Positions 10,344 to 20,955 are shown, counted from the stretch's first letter. The stretch is 64,000 nt of DNA from Dermacentor variabilis (GCF_050947875.1 NC_134572.1:153905105-153969104), one strand, 5' to 3'. The notes: generated from the letters alone by a model not told the origin. Made by a program: numbers and translations.

Positions 10344-10524
10344 TGTTACGCGCGAAGGAGACCGTTTATAACCCTGACGAATGAAGGGGACCGTTTACTT
10401 TAGGTCGCGAAGGTGAGCGCAAGAGCGGTCAGCTGGTTTATCAACTGAGCGTCGTTCTCTTCTTTCTTCTTCCACTCGGGACCGCAAGCACGTTCACTGG
10501 TCTTCGTTTTCTTCATGCGTAACA
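10344..10524 (-). repeat. 5' LTR of element B
   Basis: 181 bp, partner of 5265-5445, with TG...CA ends and an ATAT outer flank (10525-10528). It should carry the promoter and polyadenylation signal of the element. Confidence 0.95.
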
Positions 10525-10529
10525 ATATC

Positions 10530-11529
10530 TTTGAAGAGTATTTTGTTAACCTCCGTTTGGATCACCTGGAGTTCAGTCGCAGACAAGCGGTAGGGACGCC
10601 GGTGTATAGGAGGAGCGTCAACAGGGTGGATTGGATAGGTGGCGACACGCGTTCGACCTAGAGGGCGATTGCCAAAATCAAAGATGTCGTCATATGACAT
10701 CAGAGTGCGACGAAGGGCGTCGGCGTAAGCAGGTCGTAAATCACTAGCCACCATTGGTGTAAACTTGTGCGTTGCGTGAAGTAGGAGGGACAGAAGCTGC
10801 AGGAGTGTCCAATCATGGTTCGTGCGTAAGAGCAGCTACTCCGTGGTCTTCCAAATTGGACAGCACAGCGAGAGATACACCCACAGGAAGCACGTGCTGA
10901 CATTAACCAAAGTTCAGAAGAGGAAGCCACACTCGATTGTTGACAAGAGTTACAATTGAGCTTGGTAATGCTGCTTGACGGCCCAGGAGGACGTCGCAAA
11001 GTGGGGACACCACGTAAAGACCATTTTGAAGTGGTGGAGAAGGCGACATGAGGACGTAACTCGCACCATCAGGTTGCAGTCGAACAAATTCAGTAGAACG
11101 AAGTCGGGACTTGTGGTCGTCGGTCGAGCCGGCAAAGTAATGGGGCAGCTTAAGGCGAAGTGTGCCGGTTGCACAGTCAATAAGTGCTGAATGGGCTGTC
11201 AGAATATCTTTTACAAGAATCACTTCGTGGGGAGACTCGACCTGTACAGTGAGCAGGGCTAACACTGCATGGCCGGCAATGGTAACACGGGCGGCAAACA
11301 TTCCCATCACGGCTGTTGTACAGCCAATAGCTACTCGGATGGTAGGCAACTCGGCAGGTGTCAGGACTTTACGGAGACGGCTACGAAGATCTAATCGCAT
11401 AACCGAGATCTGAGCGCCAGTATCGATGAGGGCTGTAATAGGTACATCATCAACAAAAGTTTCAACAAGGTTCGGTTGAGCAGCAGGTGTCAGCAGAGGT
11501 TTTGCTGTTCGAGTCGTCAATGCAGCCAC
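10530..11529 (-). pseudogene. Element A protease and RT N-terminus, remnant
   Basis: Minus-strand frames show ITALIDTGAQISVMRLDLRS (retropepsin DTG site), a hydrophobic HSALIDCATGTLRL segment, and then the pre-RT region [23 protein letters not shown] ending at LFKDI where element B interrupts. The order matches element C protease-RT, but there are frame changes near 10.75-10.99 kb. Not functional. Confidence 0.8.
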
Positions 11530-12590
11530 ACTTCCGGGGGCTCCATCTTAGTTTCCCGAGAAGCGGCCTGCGTACGACGGGGACGAGGGACGTCGATGTG
11601 TAGGCGAACGGGACTGACGGCGTTGCGGCGAGGGCGAGCGGGTAGTGGTGCGTCCCGGAGGTGGAAGGCTGGCATGATATAGTTATGAGAGGGGCGACAG
11701 AGGCTAAGGGTCTCGGTCGAAGCGGCGATCAGCATATGGTTGAGCCGAGGAGTACCAGCGGCTACTACGGCAGTGGCGGGAGAGGTCACCGACTTCGGAG
11801 CAAGCAAAGCAAATTGGCTTGTCATCCGGTGTTCGCCACTCTAGAAGCGTTCCGATATCGATTCGGGAACGTTTGTCGAGGCGTAGCAGAGGCAATGACA
11901 GGAGCGGTAGGGGTGGGACGTAGGCGGACGGCAGACTGGATGGTCATGTTTGCAATTTCTTGGCGGACAACAGCTTGAATGAGCGAGATGGTCATGTTGT
12001 CATGCGTATTGGAGCAGTGATAACTTGGAGCCATAGCCTCAAGTTCGCGACGAATGACCTGCGTCAAGCTTGGCATTGTAGGCGAATATGACGCCGGTGG
12101 GTCGTTATGTGACGCCGGAGGGTCATTTCAGGAGGAAGTGGCAGCCGTATTCGGAACTAGGTCGAAACGTTTTACGATGCGTTTTCTCTTCGCTTGTTCA
12201 AAATTCCGGCATTCCTTAATAATAGACTCAACCGCTGAGCAGTTTCTGCAAAGCAGGAGTTTGAACGGGTCTTCTGCGATGCCCTTCAATGCGTGCCGAA
12301 CCTTATCGGCCTCTAGCATGGCAGCATCCGCTTTCCTACAGACAACCAGAACGTCTACAATATAAGCGACGTAGGATTCGGTTGGTGTCTGGGCGTGAGG
12401 CACTAGCTCTTGCTTGGCCTCCATTAGATATCTCACATGTCTTCCGACAAGGTCGAGTAGCTTTTTCTTGCAGGAGTCCCAGCTTCTAATGGCGGCTTCA
12501 TGCGTCTCGAACCATACCGTCGCGTTTCCTCCCAAGTAGGAGATCACGTTGGCCAGCAAAATTGCGGCACCCCACTTGTTCATAAGTTCA
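11530..12590 (-). pseudogene. Element A gag remnant
   Basis: A 151-codon minus-strand piece (12583-12128) reads like the capsid part of element C Gag (ANVISYLGG, DKVRHALKGIAED). Further on, CFACSEVGDLSRHC at about 11.80-11.85 kb is a nucleocapsid knuckle in which the metal-binding His is replaced by Asp. Frameshifts separate the parts, so it is non-functional. Confidence 0.75.
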
Positions 12591-12807
12591 TACGTTCACG
12601 CGTTCATACGACGTCACTCAGTTTTCGACGTTGACCTTGCCATTACCGATGAAGTTTGCCGGGTGACGTGGCTGCTTCAGCACTACTTCCGCTGGTGTCT
12701 GAGCGGGGGAGGTAGCGTCAATAGTGATAATATCGGGACCGATGCGGTGTCCGCTGCGACGATCCAAGGCCGGCTTGTGGCGAGAGTACCACGCTCGTCC
12801 ACCAAAA

Positions 12808-12967
12808 TGATACGGGGAAGAAAATGTATGCATTTACAATATATAGAGTTATGAGGTTGTAGCTCAGTAATTAGGCTAACACCATCCACCGATGGTCGAG
12901 ACACTTCAGCCTCCGCTTCACCTCACAACGTCCTTGTGCCCACAGCGGCATAAACGTGTACGTGACA
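12808..12967 (-). repeat. 5' LTR of element A
   Basis: 160 bp, beginning tgatacggggaag and ending gtacgtgaca on the plus strand. It aligns without gaps to 2593-2752 with about 36 differences. Outer flank ATAT (12968-12971). Confidence 0.85.
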
Positions 12968-12971
12968 ATAT

Positions 12972-13440
12972 CTTCTTTCTTAACTGCGACATCGCGATAC
13001 ATCGATTTGTGATACATCGACGGAACGTGCTCGCCCATAGGTGCCTCACCGATACCGCCGGGCCGTCTTTGCTGCCTTCCCTTCTTTGGCTCATCCTGGC
13101 ATTCGCGCTACACAGCAACTCGTAACTTTTCGTTTTGTTTGGCCCATTGTCTGCGTGGACGTTCGCTGCTGGTCCCGTGCATGCCTAAACTTCCCCAGTC
13201 TAAAAGCGTCGCTACACTGCGACACCATCACCGTACGCTGCCTTCAGCCATCTGCACGTCGATACAAACGGCACCCTTCTTCCCTGCGGCAACCATCGCT
13301 ACCTGTTAACTTGCATTCACACGTTCACCAGATGGCCTGAAGCGATGCCCCTCAGTCGGCATTTTCGCACGACGGGTCAAGCGTCGAAAGCATGTGCAAA
13401 GCTTAACGTTCCAGTGCGTCTCCTTCGGTGGTCTTGAAGA
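12972..13440 (+). pseudogene. Ty3/gypsy element E integrase remnant, right part
   Basis: In three plus-strand frames the region reads CDTSTERARP, then VPHRYRRAVFAAF, then LAHPGIRATQ, then RFVWPIVCVDVRCWSRACL, and further on FTRWPEAMPL. These are the zinc-binding domain and start of the catalytic core of a gypsy-type integrase. The first His and the last Cys of the zinc site are lost. Element A sits immediately left and splits this remnant from 2501-2588. Confidence 0.75.
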
Positions 13441-14163
13441 GTAGACTTTATTCCTTATTTGCCCGCATCACAGACCCCTGTATGCCCTGAGGCATTTACC
13501 CTTGAATAAAAAAATAAACATTGACCAGATAACCTCTGCTGGCCGGCGTTCTTACAGTCGCGCAACCTGGTCCAGGTCGTTTGTGCCAGAGGAAGAGTGA
13601 AAGGTTTTTTTTATATTGATTACATACTCCTGACCAATTAGATTCAAGCAGGATAAGGAAAGGCTTTGGAGGGAAACACTGTGACCGCGCGCTCTTTCTC
13701 TTGTTGGCCTCTTGTTGGCCGGGGCTTTCTAACTATATTCTGAAGGGAAGCATGTAGACCGATTAGATAAAGGCAAAGTCTAGATTCCAGTGCGATTTTT
13801 TGAAGCTGTCCGACGGAGGACACATTTTCGAAGGTAGCAATACCAAGACGACCATGTCCTGCACCTGCTGTTTGGCGATACTAAACAAAAATGGAAATCA
13901 AGAAATGATAACATGGCGCCAAGTCTGTTCGACATGAACAAAACGATCTACTAGCTCGACCGTTAGGTGTGCGCCTAATTCAGTGCGCTGCTCATGTCAC
14001 CAGCCGCAATGTTGTTGGATAGCAACACGAGTGCCGCGTATTAATTTTTTTTTTCGTTATAAAAACGCTAACAATATTCTGGGTCACCTCAAAATTATAA
14101 ATTTTTTTACTGCACAACATGCGTGTAAGGAGGCATTGAATGCCATATAGGCTGCCACACCTC
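13441..14163. other. No recognisable feature
   Basis: Non-coding, with stops in all frames. Nothing identified. Confidence 0.45.
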
Positions 14164-14164
14164 T

Positions 14165-14211
<47 letters not shown>

Positions 14212-14214
14212 TTT
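14164..14214. repeat. (TTTA)n microsatellite
   Basis: About twelve uninterrupted TTTA units. On the minus strand this is an (AAAT)n tail directly after a hairpin, which suggests the 3' tail of a minus-strand LINE. Confidence 0.9.
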
Positions 14215-14700
14215 CAAGAGCACTTCCAACTCCTGCTTAGGGGTTTTAAGCAGGAGTGTTTACATACATGACGAACAATACATTCAGTACAAGGCGCGAA
14301 GCGTGAGCAAAATGAGACAGCACTGAACTAGAAAATATTAACAGCGTGTCATTTGCGAAAACGTAGCATTTAGCACTAACAATGTGAAACCATTCCAGAA
14401 GAAAAAAACGCAAACAGCTCTTAGCGCTAAGTTGACGATCGTTCAAGATACAAAAAAACTAGCAGAATATATGTTTACAACGCGTGGCAAACAATTTCAG
14501 AACGTATATCTTATCAGACAAACCTAGTGTAGTAGTGTGGTTAAAATTAGGTAGCAGTGGCAGACGCATCAGAAAGCACGTGCGTTCAATTACGTGGAAG
14601 TACAGGCCGAAAAAGATGAAAAAGGGAAGGAGGGCAGCGATGTACTCCGCTAATTTATACAATTTATTTAAGCAGCTTTAAGAATAATTCAATGGTGTCC
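14215..14700 (-). repeat. Possible LINE 3' untranslated region with terminal hairpin
   Basis: Immediately before the (AAAT)n tail on the minus strand there is an 11-bp perfect inverted repeat (14229-14239 with 14247-14257, loop of 7). A stem followed by a simple-repeat tail is typical of LINE 3' ends recognised by their RT. No coding part is recognisable in this block. Inference. Confidence 0.35.
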
Positions 14701-14787
14701 CAGGCAAACACCGCCGCAGGAAGTATATTCAATTCCCTAATGGTTCAGGGAAAATGTGAATTTCTAAACGCTTCTGTTTTGCAGAAG

Positions 14788-16330
14788 TAATCTTTAATCT
14801 TTAATCTTTAGGTTGATCGACGAGCGAGAGGCTCGGTGTAGGTGTCCTTGTCGATGCCTAATTTTCCATGATAGAGCAGATATATGTACTTTAATCTTTC
14901 TTTATATCGCCGTTTTTGTAGAGTAACTAGTTCTGCGGTTTCGAGCATCGCACTTAGTGGTGCATACCGGCTAAATGAATTGAATACAAACCTTATCGCC
15001 TTTCTCTGAATTTCTTCCACCTTTATTATGTTATGATTGCTATGCGGATCCCAGGCGACGGACCCATTATCAAGAATCGGGCGGACGGAAATTTTGTAAG
15101 CTAGTAGCTTTATCTCACGGGGTGAATTTCTTAAGCAACGCCACAACTAACGAAGCTTCTGCATGGCTTTCTTTTCTATGTATGGCCGGTGTTCATTCTA
15201 CTTTAACTCCCAGCTGATAACTACGACCAAATATTTATAGCTTGCCACACGGTCTAAAATTTGCCCATCCATCGAATACTGATTGTTTAAAGGGTGTCGT
15301 TTCCTCGTCACGGTCATCGCTACAGTTTATTTTTTTCGCATTGATTTTCATCTGCCATGCGCTGCACCATGATTGTACTGTAGACAGTGAAGTATTCAAC
15401 AGCGATTGGTGAGCGGGACTATGGATTTCTTTATATAAAACGCAATCGTGAGCAAACAATTTTGTTTATCTGGTGATTTATGCGCAATATCAATAAATAA
15501 AATTAAGAAAAATAAGAAACAAAGCACTAATTCCTGTGGGATTCCGGATAGTTCAGCTCTTGAACGTGAATGTGTTCCGTCTGTGTTTACACTTTGCCGT
15601 CTCCAAGTAAGGTATGCTTGAATCCAAGATAGAAGGGGCTCATTTTTAAATATAGGTTTCAATTTTATCATGTGTTTGCTGTGTGATACTCGGTAAAATG
15701 CTTTCTTGAAATCTAAAAATATAATATCAATTTACTGTTGCTCATCCAGAATAGCTGCGAAATCATGAATGGTTTCTAAAAGCTGAGTAGTAGTTCAAAG
15801 CCCTTTACAAAGCCATGCTGCCTGGGGTCGAGAAAACCATGAAGCTGAAGAAAAACTGTTAGATGTTTAAGGATAATGTGCTCAAGAATTTTGAAACGTC
15901 CAATGTGTAGAAATTGGTCGATAGGAAGAAAGCAGTGATGAGACTCCTCCTTTTGGCACGGGAACAATCTATTCAAGCTTCCAATTATGAGGCGACTCGG
16001 ATAGACATAACGACTTATTAAAAATCACACATAAGAATTTAGAGCACCACTCGGCATGCCGGCGCAGGAATGCGTTGGTTATCGCATCGAGGCCAGAGGA
16101 TTTTTTCCTATCAATGTTATATAAAAGCTTCAGAACATCTTGTTCCGTTATTATAACATCGCTAATAGGTGCAATGCTTTGCAACATCGAAAATATGGGC
16201 TTTTTACCGTTGTCAAATGTAAACACGGAACAGAAAAAGTTGTTCAAAGATTCTGCATACTCCAAGCACTTGAACGCGGCCACTTTTATAGCGAAATTTC
16301 TCGAGTTCATTTTAGGGTGCCAAGAGCTTT
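14788..16330 (-). pseudogene. CR1-like LINE, decayed RT region and 3' end
   Basis: Minus-strand pieces in several frames show KKSSGLDAITNAFLRRHAEW and FLHIGRFKILEHIILKHLT (RT N-terminal blocks). They are followed by LSGIPQELVL (the PQG.VLGP block, altered), FAHDCVLYKEI (where FADD would be expected) and the thumb region LLAYKISVRPILDNGSVAWD. The stop codon lies inside a short terminal TAAAGAT repeat (14788-14810), which looks like the 3' end of the element. The catalytic Ala-Asp-Asp is changed to Ala-His-Asp and several frames are broken. CR1-like assignment rests on the protein pattern and the 3' short repeat. Confidence 0.8.
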
Positions 16331-16625
16331 AGGAAAGGCAGAGTTTAGGTAGCTCGTACTCCCTACATTCTTCTATTCGTTGAAAAAGAAATCCTGGTGC
16401 TTCACTGTCCAACACCACTACATGAAAATTATGCACGCAGTAGTAGGGGGTTGCAATTTGGGCTTGTTGGCAATGCATCTTCAAGGGGAGTACAGTAGCG
16501 CGATTAAATGATGGGACAAAAGAAGACACATAGGGACACACACAGCGCTAACTTCTCGGAAATCCCGGATCCGGAAATAATTCCGCCACACTGGATTCTT
16601 GAGCGTTCGCGCAATGCACGAGACA
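16331..16625. other. Unclassified; short word shared with two other places
   Basis: Contains gacacacacagcgctaac near 16535. A related word with an (A)CAGCGCTAA-like core recurs near 20.3 kb. This may be part of a dispersed element, perhaps Penelope-related. No gene. Confidence 0.25.
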
Positions 16626-16745
16626 CAGACTCTCCTGCATTTCGCCCCCATCGAAATGTGGCCAGAGCGGCCGAGATTTGATCCCGCACGCTCGCGGCTT
16701 GCAGCGCTACACTTTACTTACAGCACAAGCGTGCCGGCATGGTTA
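16626..16745 (-). mobile_element. Ruka-like SINE, 5' part, inverted
   Basis: On the minus strand a B-box-like GGGATCAAATCTC precedes GGCCGC and ACATTTCGATGGGGGCGAAA, the junction of the tRNA-like head and body of the same SINE as 509-692. The 3' body is absent. Confidence 0.6.
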
Positions 16746-16832
16746 AAAAAAAAAACATTATACGTCACTTAGTTGAGAATGAGCATATTTAACACGATGA
16801 TAAATGTCCCGTATGTAGGTGTCGTTTAAGTG

Positions 16833-17390
16833 CTAGATGAGCACACTGCGCAACGTGTATAATATACCAAACTGAATGCCCAATGCGTAACTGCACCTAA
16901 ACTGGGCGCAATCCTTAATCGCGTAAAATCCTACTGCTGTCATACTCACGAGACACAGCCGGCTCACAGGCAATAAATGCACATCTTGGGAAATTGCGAT
17001 AATCTTGTGTTTTCGTGTTCGCATGCACAAGGTATCGCATTGAAATAGCCATGAAAGGTCACATTGTACACATGTCGAGCACTGGGTACCTTCAAACAGG
17101 ACGCTCACCAGCATCCTGAAGGAACAGTACTTATAGGTTTTATAAGAAATGCTACGAAGCGTACAAACAGTTCTTTTAGAAAGCAGATATTTTCCCTTAC
17201 AATGTTTTACGTGATTTGACGAGGCCAACTGCAAGAAAGAGCGTGGAAGACAACCTACATCTGCCAGCAGCAACTAAATTTACAGACAGAGGCCCTCGCA
17301 ACTTACAAGTACTAACGCATGCAATAGTTTTGACTCCGCTGATATCAACTGCATACTTTGTATTGTAGAATTTTACCATTTAAGTACTTT
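16833..17390 (-). other. Unrecognised cysteine-rich open frames, possible old exons
   Basis: The longest minus-strand frame has 146 codons (17273-16833). A second frame in the same stretch reads HVYNVTFHGYFNAIPCACEH, and a third upstream (17379-17300) reads VKFYNTKYAVDISGVKTIAC. On the minus strand, sites that could be splice acceptors (tttcttgcag) and a GTAAGT donor lie between them. The pattern of spaced Cys and aromatic residues recalls secreted arthropod proteins such as tick lipocalins, but I cannot assign a family. No expression signal is visible. Confidence 0.25.
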
Positions 17391-17519
17391 ATGCCGTTTT
17401 TATTGGGTTACAAGACATCACTACGCCACCTGGGTAATGCATTCGGTCCTACAATTTCTTTTATGCTGTTTAGTGAACAAAATATTTTTGGGGCTAGAGA
17501 GATAAAGACGACGAAAAAA

Positions 17520-17619
17520 GAAAAGATGGGAGATAAACCAGACACGCTGTCGGTTTGCAAGCGTACAAAGGGAGAAGGGGAGAAGGGACAAATAGAGGAA
17601 ACGAAAGGAGAGAGGAGAA
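17520..17619 (-). repeat. Dispersed non-coding repeat, degenerate copy
   Basis: The order gataaaccagacacg, tgtcggtttgc, then a G-rich run matches the repeat at 20.82-20.95 kb and, inverted, the one near 37.0 kb. Probably a SINE or LINE 3' region common in this genome. Confidence 0.4.
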
Positions 17620-18517
17620 TCAGGTTGCTACTTTACTGGAGGTAATGTCGACACCACAGTCGGTGATTGAAGCCTGCAGAAATTGGTTTATAGATTTTAG
17701 GTTTTGGTTCTTCGCACAGAGCTGCATCGCATGGAGGACATATGTGAAGTCCATGCTGATATAAATGAACTCTTTACTCTGGTTGTCGCACGTCGTAGAG
17801 TTCATGGAACATAACAGTGGGATGTTCAGACATAAACGGCTACCTTTGTATTCACGCATGTTTGAGAATTGACGAATTCATAGCTAATTAGTGTAACAAA
17901 GCATGAGATGCTGTAGCTATAGCTTGCAGCCCGATTTATGAAAACCTGCCGATGTAAGGATAAAATAGGGCAGGTGCATTTAGTGTTCACTGGCACATAG
18001 CTAAAGTTCTCACTTCTGTCGGAAATAATAACAGGCAATATATGATGCCTACTGAAGGCACGCAAGCAGTGCATGAAGGGCGTCCAGTAATTGTAAGTTA
18101 CACCGAGTTGACGCTGTCTGCGGCCTAGTAGAAGTAATGCGAATAATGTCAACCAGTCATTGCAGTATGACGTCGTGCTGATCTTCGTATGTCAGCATCT
18201 CGGGAACGAATGGGATGTTCGAAGCTTTTGTGCCGTCTTGGGCATCACACAATAGATAATAGTCTACAAATAGAGACGAATAACCAGGAGTCACGCCCTC
18301 TGCAGCTAACTTATCCTTGGCTTCTTTGTCCTTGGTATTTGTTTTCTTGCTCTTGGTGATAAAGAAGGCAGTAATGACATATATTTGGCCTGTGCAACAT
18401 AGATGCTGTAGTCACCACTGAAGTGGTCCGGACGAGCGGTAACTAGGAACTGAGGTTTATTAACATGAAACAAATCGCAGCAAAATGTCACATCTGCGCG
18501 CAGCGGGCGTTAACATA
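17620..18517 (-). pseudogene. Unidentified secreted-protein-like gene copy, frameshifted
   Basis: Protein-like sequence runs down the minus strand. After a pyrimidine-rich tract ending CAG (18518-18520) it reads VTFCC and KPQFLVTARPDHFSGDYSI. An extra AT in ATATAT (about 18377-18386) then shifts the frame, and the text resumes as AFFITKSKK, PGYSSLFVDYYLLCDAQDG and IPFVPEMLTYEDQHDVI before TGA at 18157. Later frames carry a Cys-rich tail (SRLCLNIPLLCS, QLCAKNQ, TDCGVD). The N-terminus and any signal peptide are missing because a Penelope fragment abuts. A tick salivary family such as Da-p36 is a guess only. Broken, so probably inactive. Confidence 0.45.
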
Positions 18518-18540
18518 CTGAAGAACAAGATGAAACACAC

Positions 18541-19430
18541 ATGGCAGAAAGCACCCTAGGTGACCAAAATTTTACCCTCGAACCGCAGCAAGAGCAAAAT
18601 ACTCTGTTCTTAGATTTACAAATTTCTTTGAAGATGCTTGACCTTCTGTGCTGCGCAAATATGCCGCGTTCTGAGAATGCCATTTTACCGTTCTCAGCTT
18701 CACAATCGAAACTAATTAAGAGCGGCGTAGCTATCACCTGTTTGAGGTCAGCGCCCTTTTGAAGCCATGCCAGCACAAGACAGCTAGCAGTTTTCAGACG
18801 CGAGTAAATAAGTCGAAACAGAGACACTTCCTTCAGGCCTTCCTAAGGCAGTCGGTGAATCACTATTGTGGAAGCTCCGGCACAAGGCCCGTGGGCAGAA
18901 GCAGGCGACCCCCATCAACAGAGTCCCCCATGAAGTCATGCCCTAGGTGCTCAAAATCGCCAACAACCTGAAGAAGCTGGTGGCTAAACAGCGCATTCGA
19001 CTCATGTTCTCAGCCCCCTGCAAATTATTCTAACTATGTAGGCGCGTAGCAGATGGTCCACACAAGCTCGCCTGTACTACTAAGACCGAGTACCGGTATG
19101 TGCACTGTGCCACCAATGTGGTGTACGAGTTCCCACTGCAATGTGGCGGTGAATACGTTGGCCAGACTGGCCAATGTACTTATGATAGATTGCGGCTGCA
19201 TTTACGCTCCTTGAGGGTTGATAGCGAGCTTAATCTCCCTAGACACACCAGGGAATGCATTGAATGCACCAGGGTTGCTACCCAAATTCAATCAAGCCAT
19301 CATTGTAGAAAAGGGAGACTCTAGACTTGAGGGAAAAATTATGGAAGCGACACAGATGCGCCGAATTGTTCTAGATACGTGTACAAGTGAGCCTTCAGTG
19401 GCTCTGCTGGATAAAAAAACCCGGGTTTTT
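18541..19430 (+). pseudogene. Penelope-like element: RT end and GIY-YIG endonuclease, decayed
   Basis: Plus-strand frames give FLDLQISLK and ILPFSASQSKLIKSGVA, which match the end of the Penelope RT. They are followed by IANNLKKLVAK, LMFSAPCKLF and the GIY-YIG-type core VVYEFPLQCGGEYVGQTGQC with DRLRLHLRS. Penelope elements encode an RT fused to this nuclease. Stops and frameshifts occur between blocks. The insertion lies between two oppositely oriented copies of the exon described at 17620-18517 and 19505-19625. Confidence 0.8.
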
Positions 19431-19504
19431 ATTCACCTATGATAATTGTTTCTTGCCCCTCGGCACATTCCATAGCAATCTATGGTGCTCTCTGCCACGT
19501 CTGC

Positions 19505-19625
19505 TTCTGCTTCCTCTTGTTCTTCAGTATGTGAACGCACGCTGCGCGCAGATGCGACATTCTGCTGCTATGAGTTTCATGGTAATAAGCCTCAGTTTCT
19601 AATTACCGGTGATCCTGTCCACTCC
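19505..19625 (+). pseudogene. Second copy of the secreted-protein exon, inverted orientation
   Basis: After cctcttgttcttcag the plus strand reads LRADATFCC, then NKPQFLITGDPVHS, matching the start of the minus-strand copy at 18517. The match includes the pyrimidine tract and acceptor-like CAG just upstream, so this is a genomic duplication rather than a processed cDNA copy. Homology ends near 19625. Confidence 0.5.
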
Positions 19626-20823
19626 GTCGTCTTACGTCCTGTCTGAAGTCATGGCTCTTTTCCTCTTTTAGACCTCTGGCCCAAAGTTCGCCCCTTTTGA
19701 TTCCATTGTCATTTGATTGCACATGCTTGCATAGAATAATCTAATGCATTTTATGTTGCACTCGCTGTCCTCAAATGGCCGCGCATTCTGCTAGCTTTTG
19801 GATCTTTATAATGAAGAATTCGTCACTAAATGCAAATGTGCAGTAATAAATATGTAATTTTGCCCGAGACACCTCAATGGCAGAGAAGGAAGAGGAACAG
19901 TAGATTTTAATGAAGAGAAAGCAGCAGAGGTCCGCCTGGAGAGAGTGTCTCTAGCCTGCTGCTTCTCACAGGGTAAGGAGAAATGGGAGTTACAATGAAA
20001 GGTAGGTGGCAGGGGATGATCAAAAGGTAAGAAGCTTACGAAAGGTCATTTGACGTGGTCAAAGCCTCAGATATCAAGAAACACAATGATGAACCTTTAT
20101 TCGACTGTGAGGCTACCAGTAACCTCAAAGGAGAGGACATGTGTTACGCAAATTTTCCAAGTTTTTCTTTCTTATTCATTTGTGTAAATCCTGTGTAGCA
20201 CTGAAACAAAGCAACCCCTGTTCTGATTTATATCTCTCATATGCTTGCAGTTAACATTAAATGTTCTCAATTTTTCAGGTCACAAGGGGAAAAGCAGAAA
20301 GGAGGACAAACTAACAACGTGCGCTAAAATTTATTTGTATAATAGTACGAGCAATAAACTTCCACTTTGCTTATTTACACCTGTACAGTCATTCTCTTTC
20401 ACACGGTTCAACAAGGCTCAATCGTGTTTCATGACTGACTGGCGATAGAGTCAAACGGCGCAGAGGTCATGTCTTGCTACATATTTTCTATGTAGTGCCG
20501 AGGAAAAAAACAATATGCGTACAGAGTGCTATACTGTGTTTGTTGTTTATCTGTGTTCCTGTAGTAGTTGCGCTACAGCAAAAAGCCATCCTAATGATGT
20601 TTCAACCAGGTAAATCTCCGCAGAATTGCTAGCTGAGCGAGCTGGCACCTATTCGCATTCGTACTTTGTCTTGCGTAAAAAAAGCATGGACGGCGGGAAG
20701 GCCTGCACGACACCAGCATCAACTCTCCTATTTTTATTGAATAAATATTGTTTATAGGAACCTTACAAGCGCCACTTTGTATTAAAACTAACAGAATGAC
20801 CAACAAGGAACAGCTACAGAAAT
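19626..20823. other. No gene; weak repeat-like stretches
   Basis: 19.87-20.0 kb is purine-rich and resembles low-complexity tick repeat DNA. No coding region is supported. Confidence 0.35.
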
Positions 20824-20955
20824 TCTGAGAGAGAGAGAGAGAGTGAGAGAGAGAGAGGAGGCCAGGAAAGGCAGGGAGGTCAACCAGACGATCACCCGGT
20901 TTTTTACCCTACACTGGGGGCGGGGAAAGGGGAATAGAGAGAGGAAGGAAAGAGG
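20824..20955 (-). repeat. (GA)n tract plus dispersed non-coding repeat
   Basis: A GAGA run is followed by ggccaggaaaggcaggg, gtcaaccagacgatcac, ccctacactgggggcgggg. On the other strand this ends ctgcctttcctgg before CT-rich DNA, the same order as at 37.0-37.1 kb. A non-coding dispersed family. Confidence 0.55.

Larger units (their letters stand above)
5265..10524 (-). mobile_element. Ty3/gypsy element B, young and almost intact, inserted in element A
   Basis: 5,260 bp bounded by 181-bp LTRs that differ at one position seen by eye, and flanked by ATAT (5261-5264 and 10525-10528). The coding order on the minus strand is gag, protease, RT, RNase H, integrase. A primer binding site and a polypurine tract lie in the right places. 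The insertion cuts element A just upstream of its RT palm: A residues ending LFKDI lie on one side and [11 protein letters not shown] on the other. Apart from a frame change between protease and RT, I see no stop within gag or pol. Confidence 0.95.
2593..12967 (-). mobile_element. Ty3/gypsy element A, complete but decayed, interrupted by element B
   Basis: The element is bounded by two 160-bp direct repeats and by ATAT on both outer sides (2589-2592 and 12968-12971). On the minus strand the order is LTR, gag, protease, reverse transcriptase, RNase H, integrase, LTR. Removing element B leaves about 5.1 kb, close to the 5.07 kb of element C, whose proteins are closely similar. The LTRs differ at about 36 of 160 positions by eye, and every reading frame is broken, so this is an old, inactive copy. 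Next to the right LTR (internal side) a TGGTGGAC stretch sits where the primer binding site should be. Confidence 0.9.

Noticed and set aside
16626..16745. A tRNA gene
   Set aside because: A B-box-like word is present, but it is joined directly to SINE body sequence and no cloverleaf is apparent.
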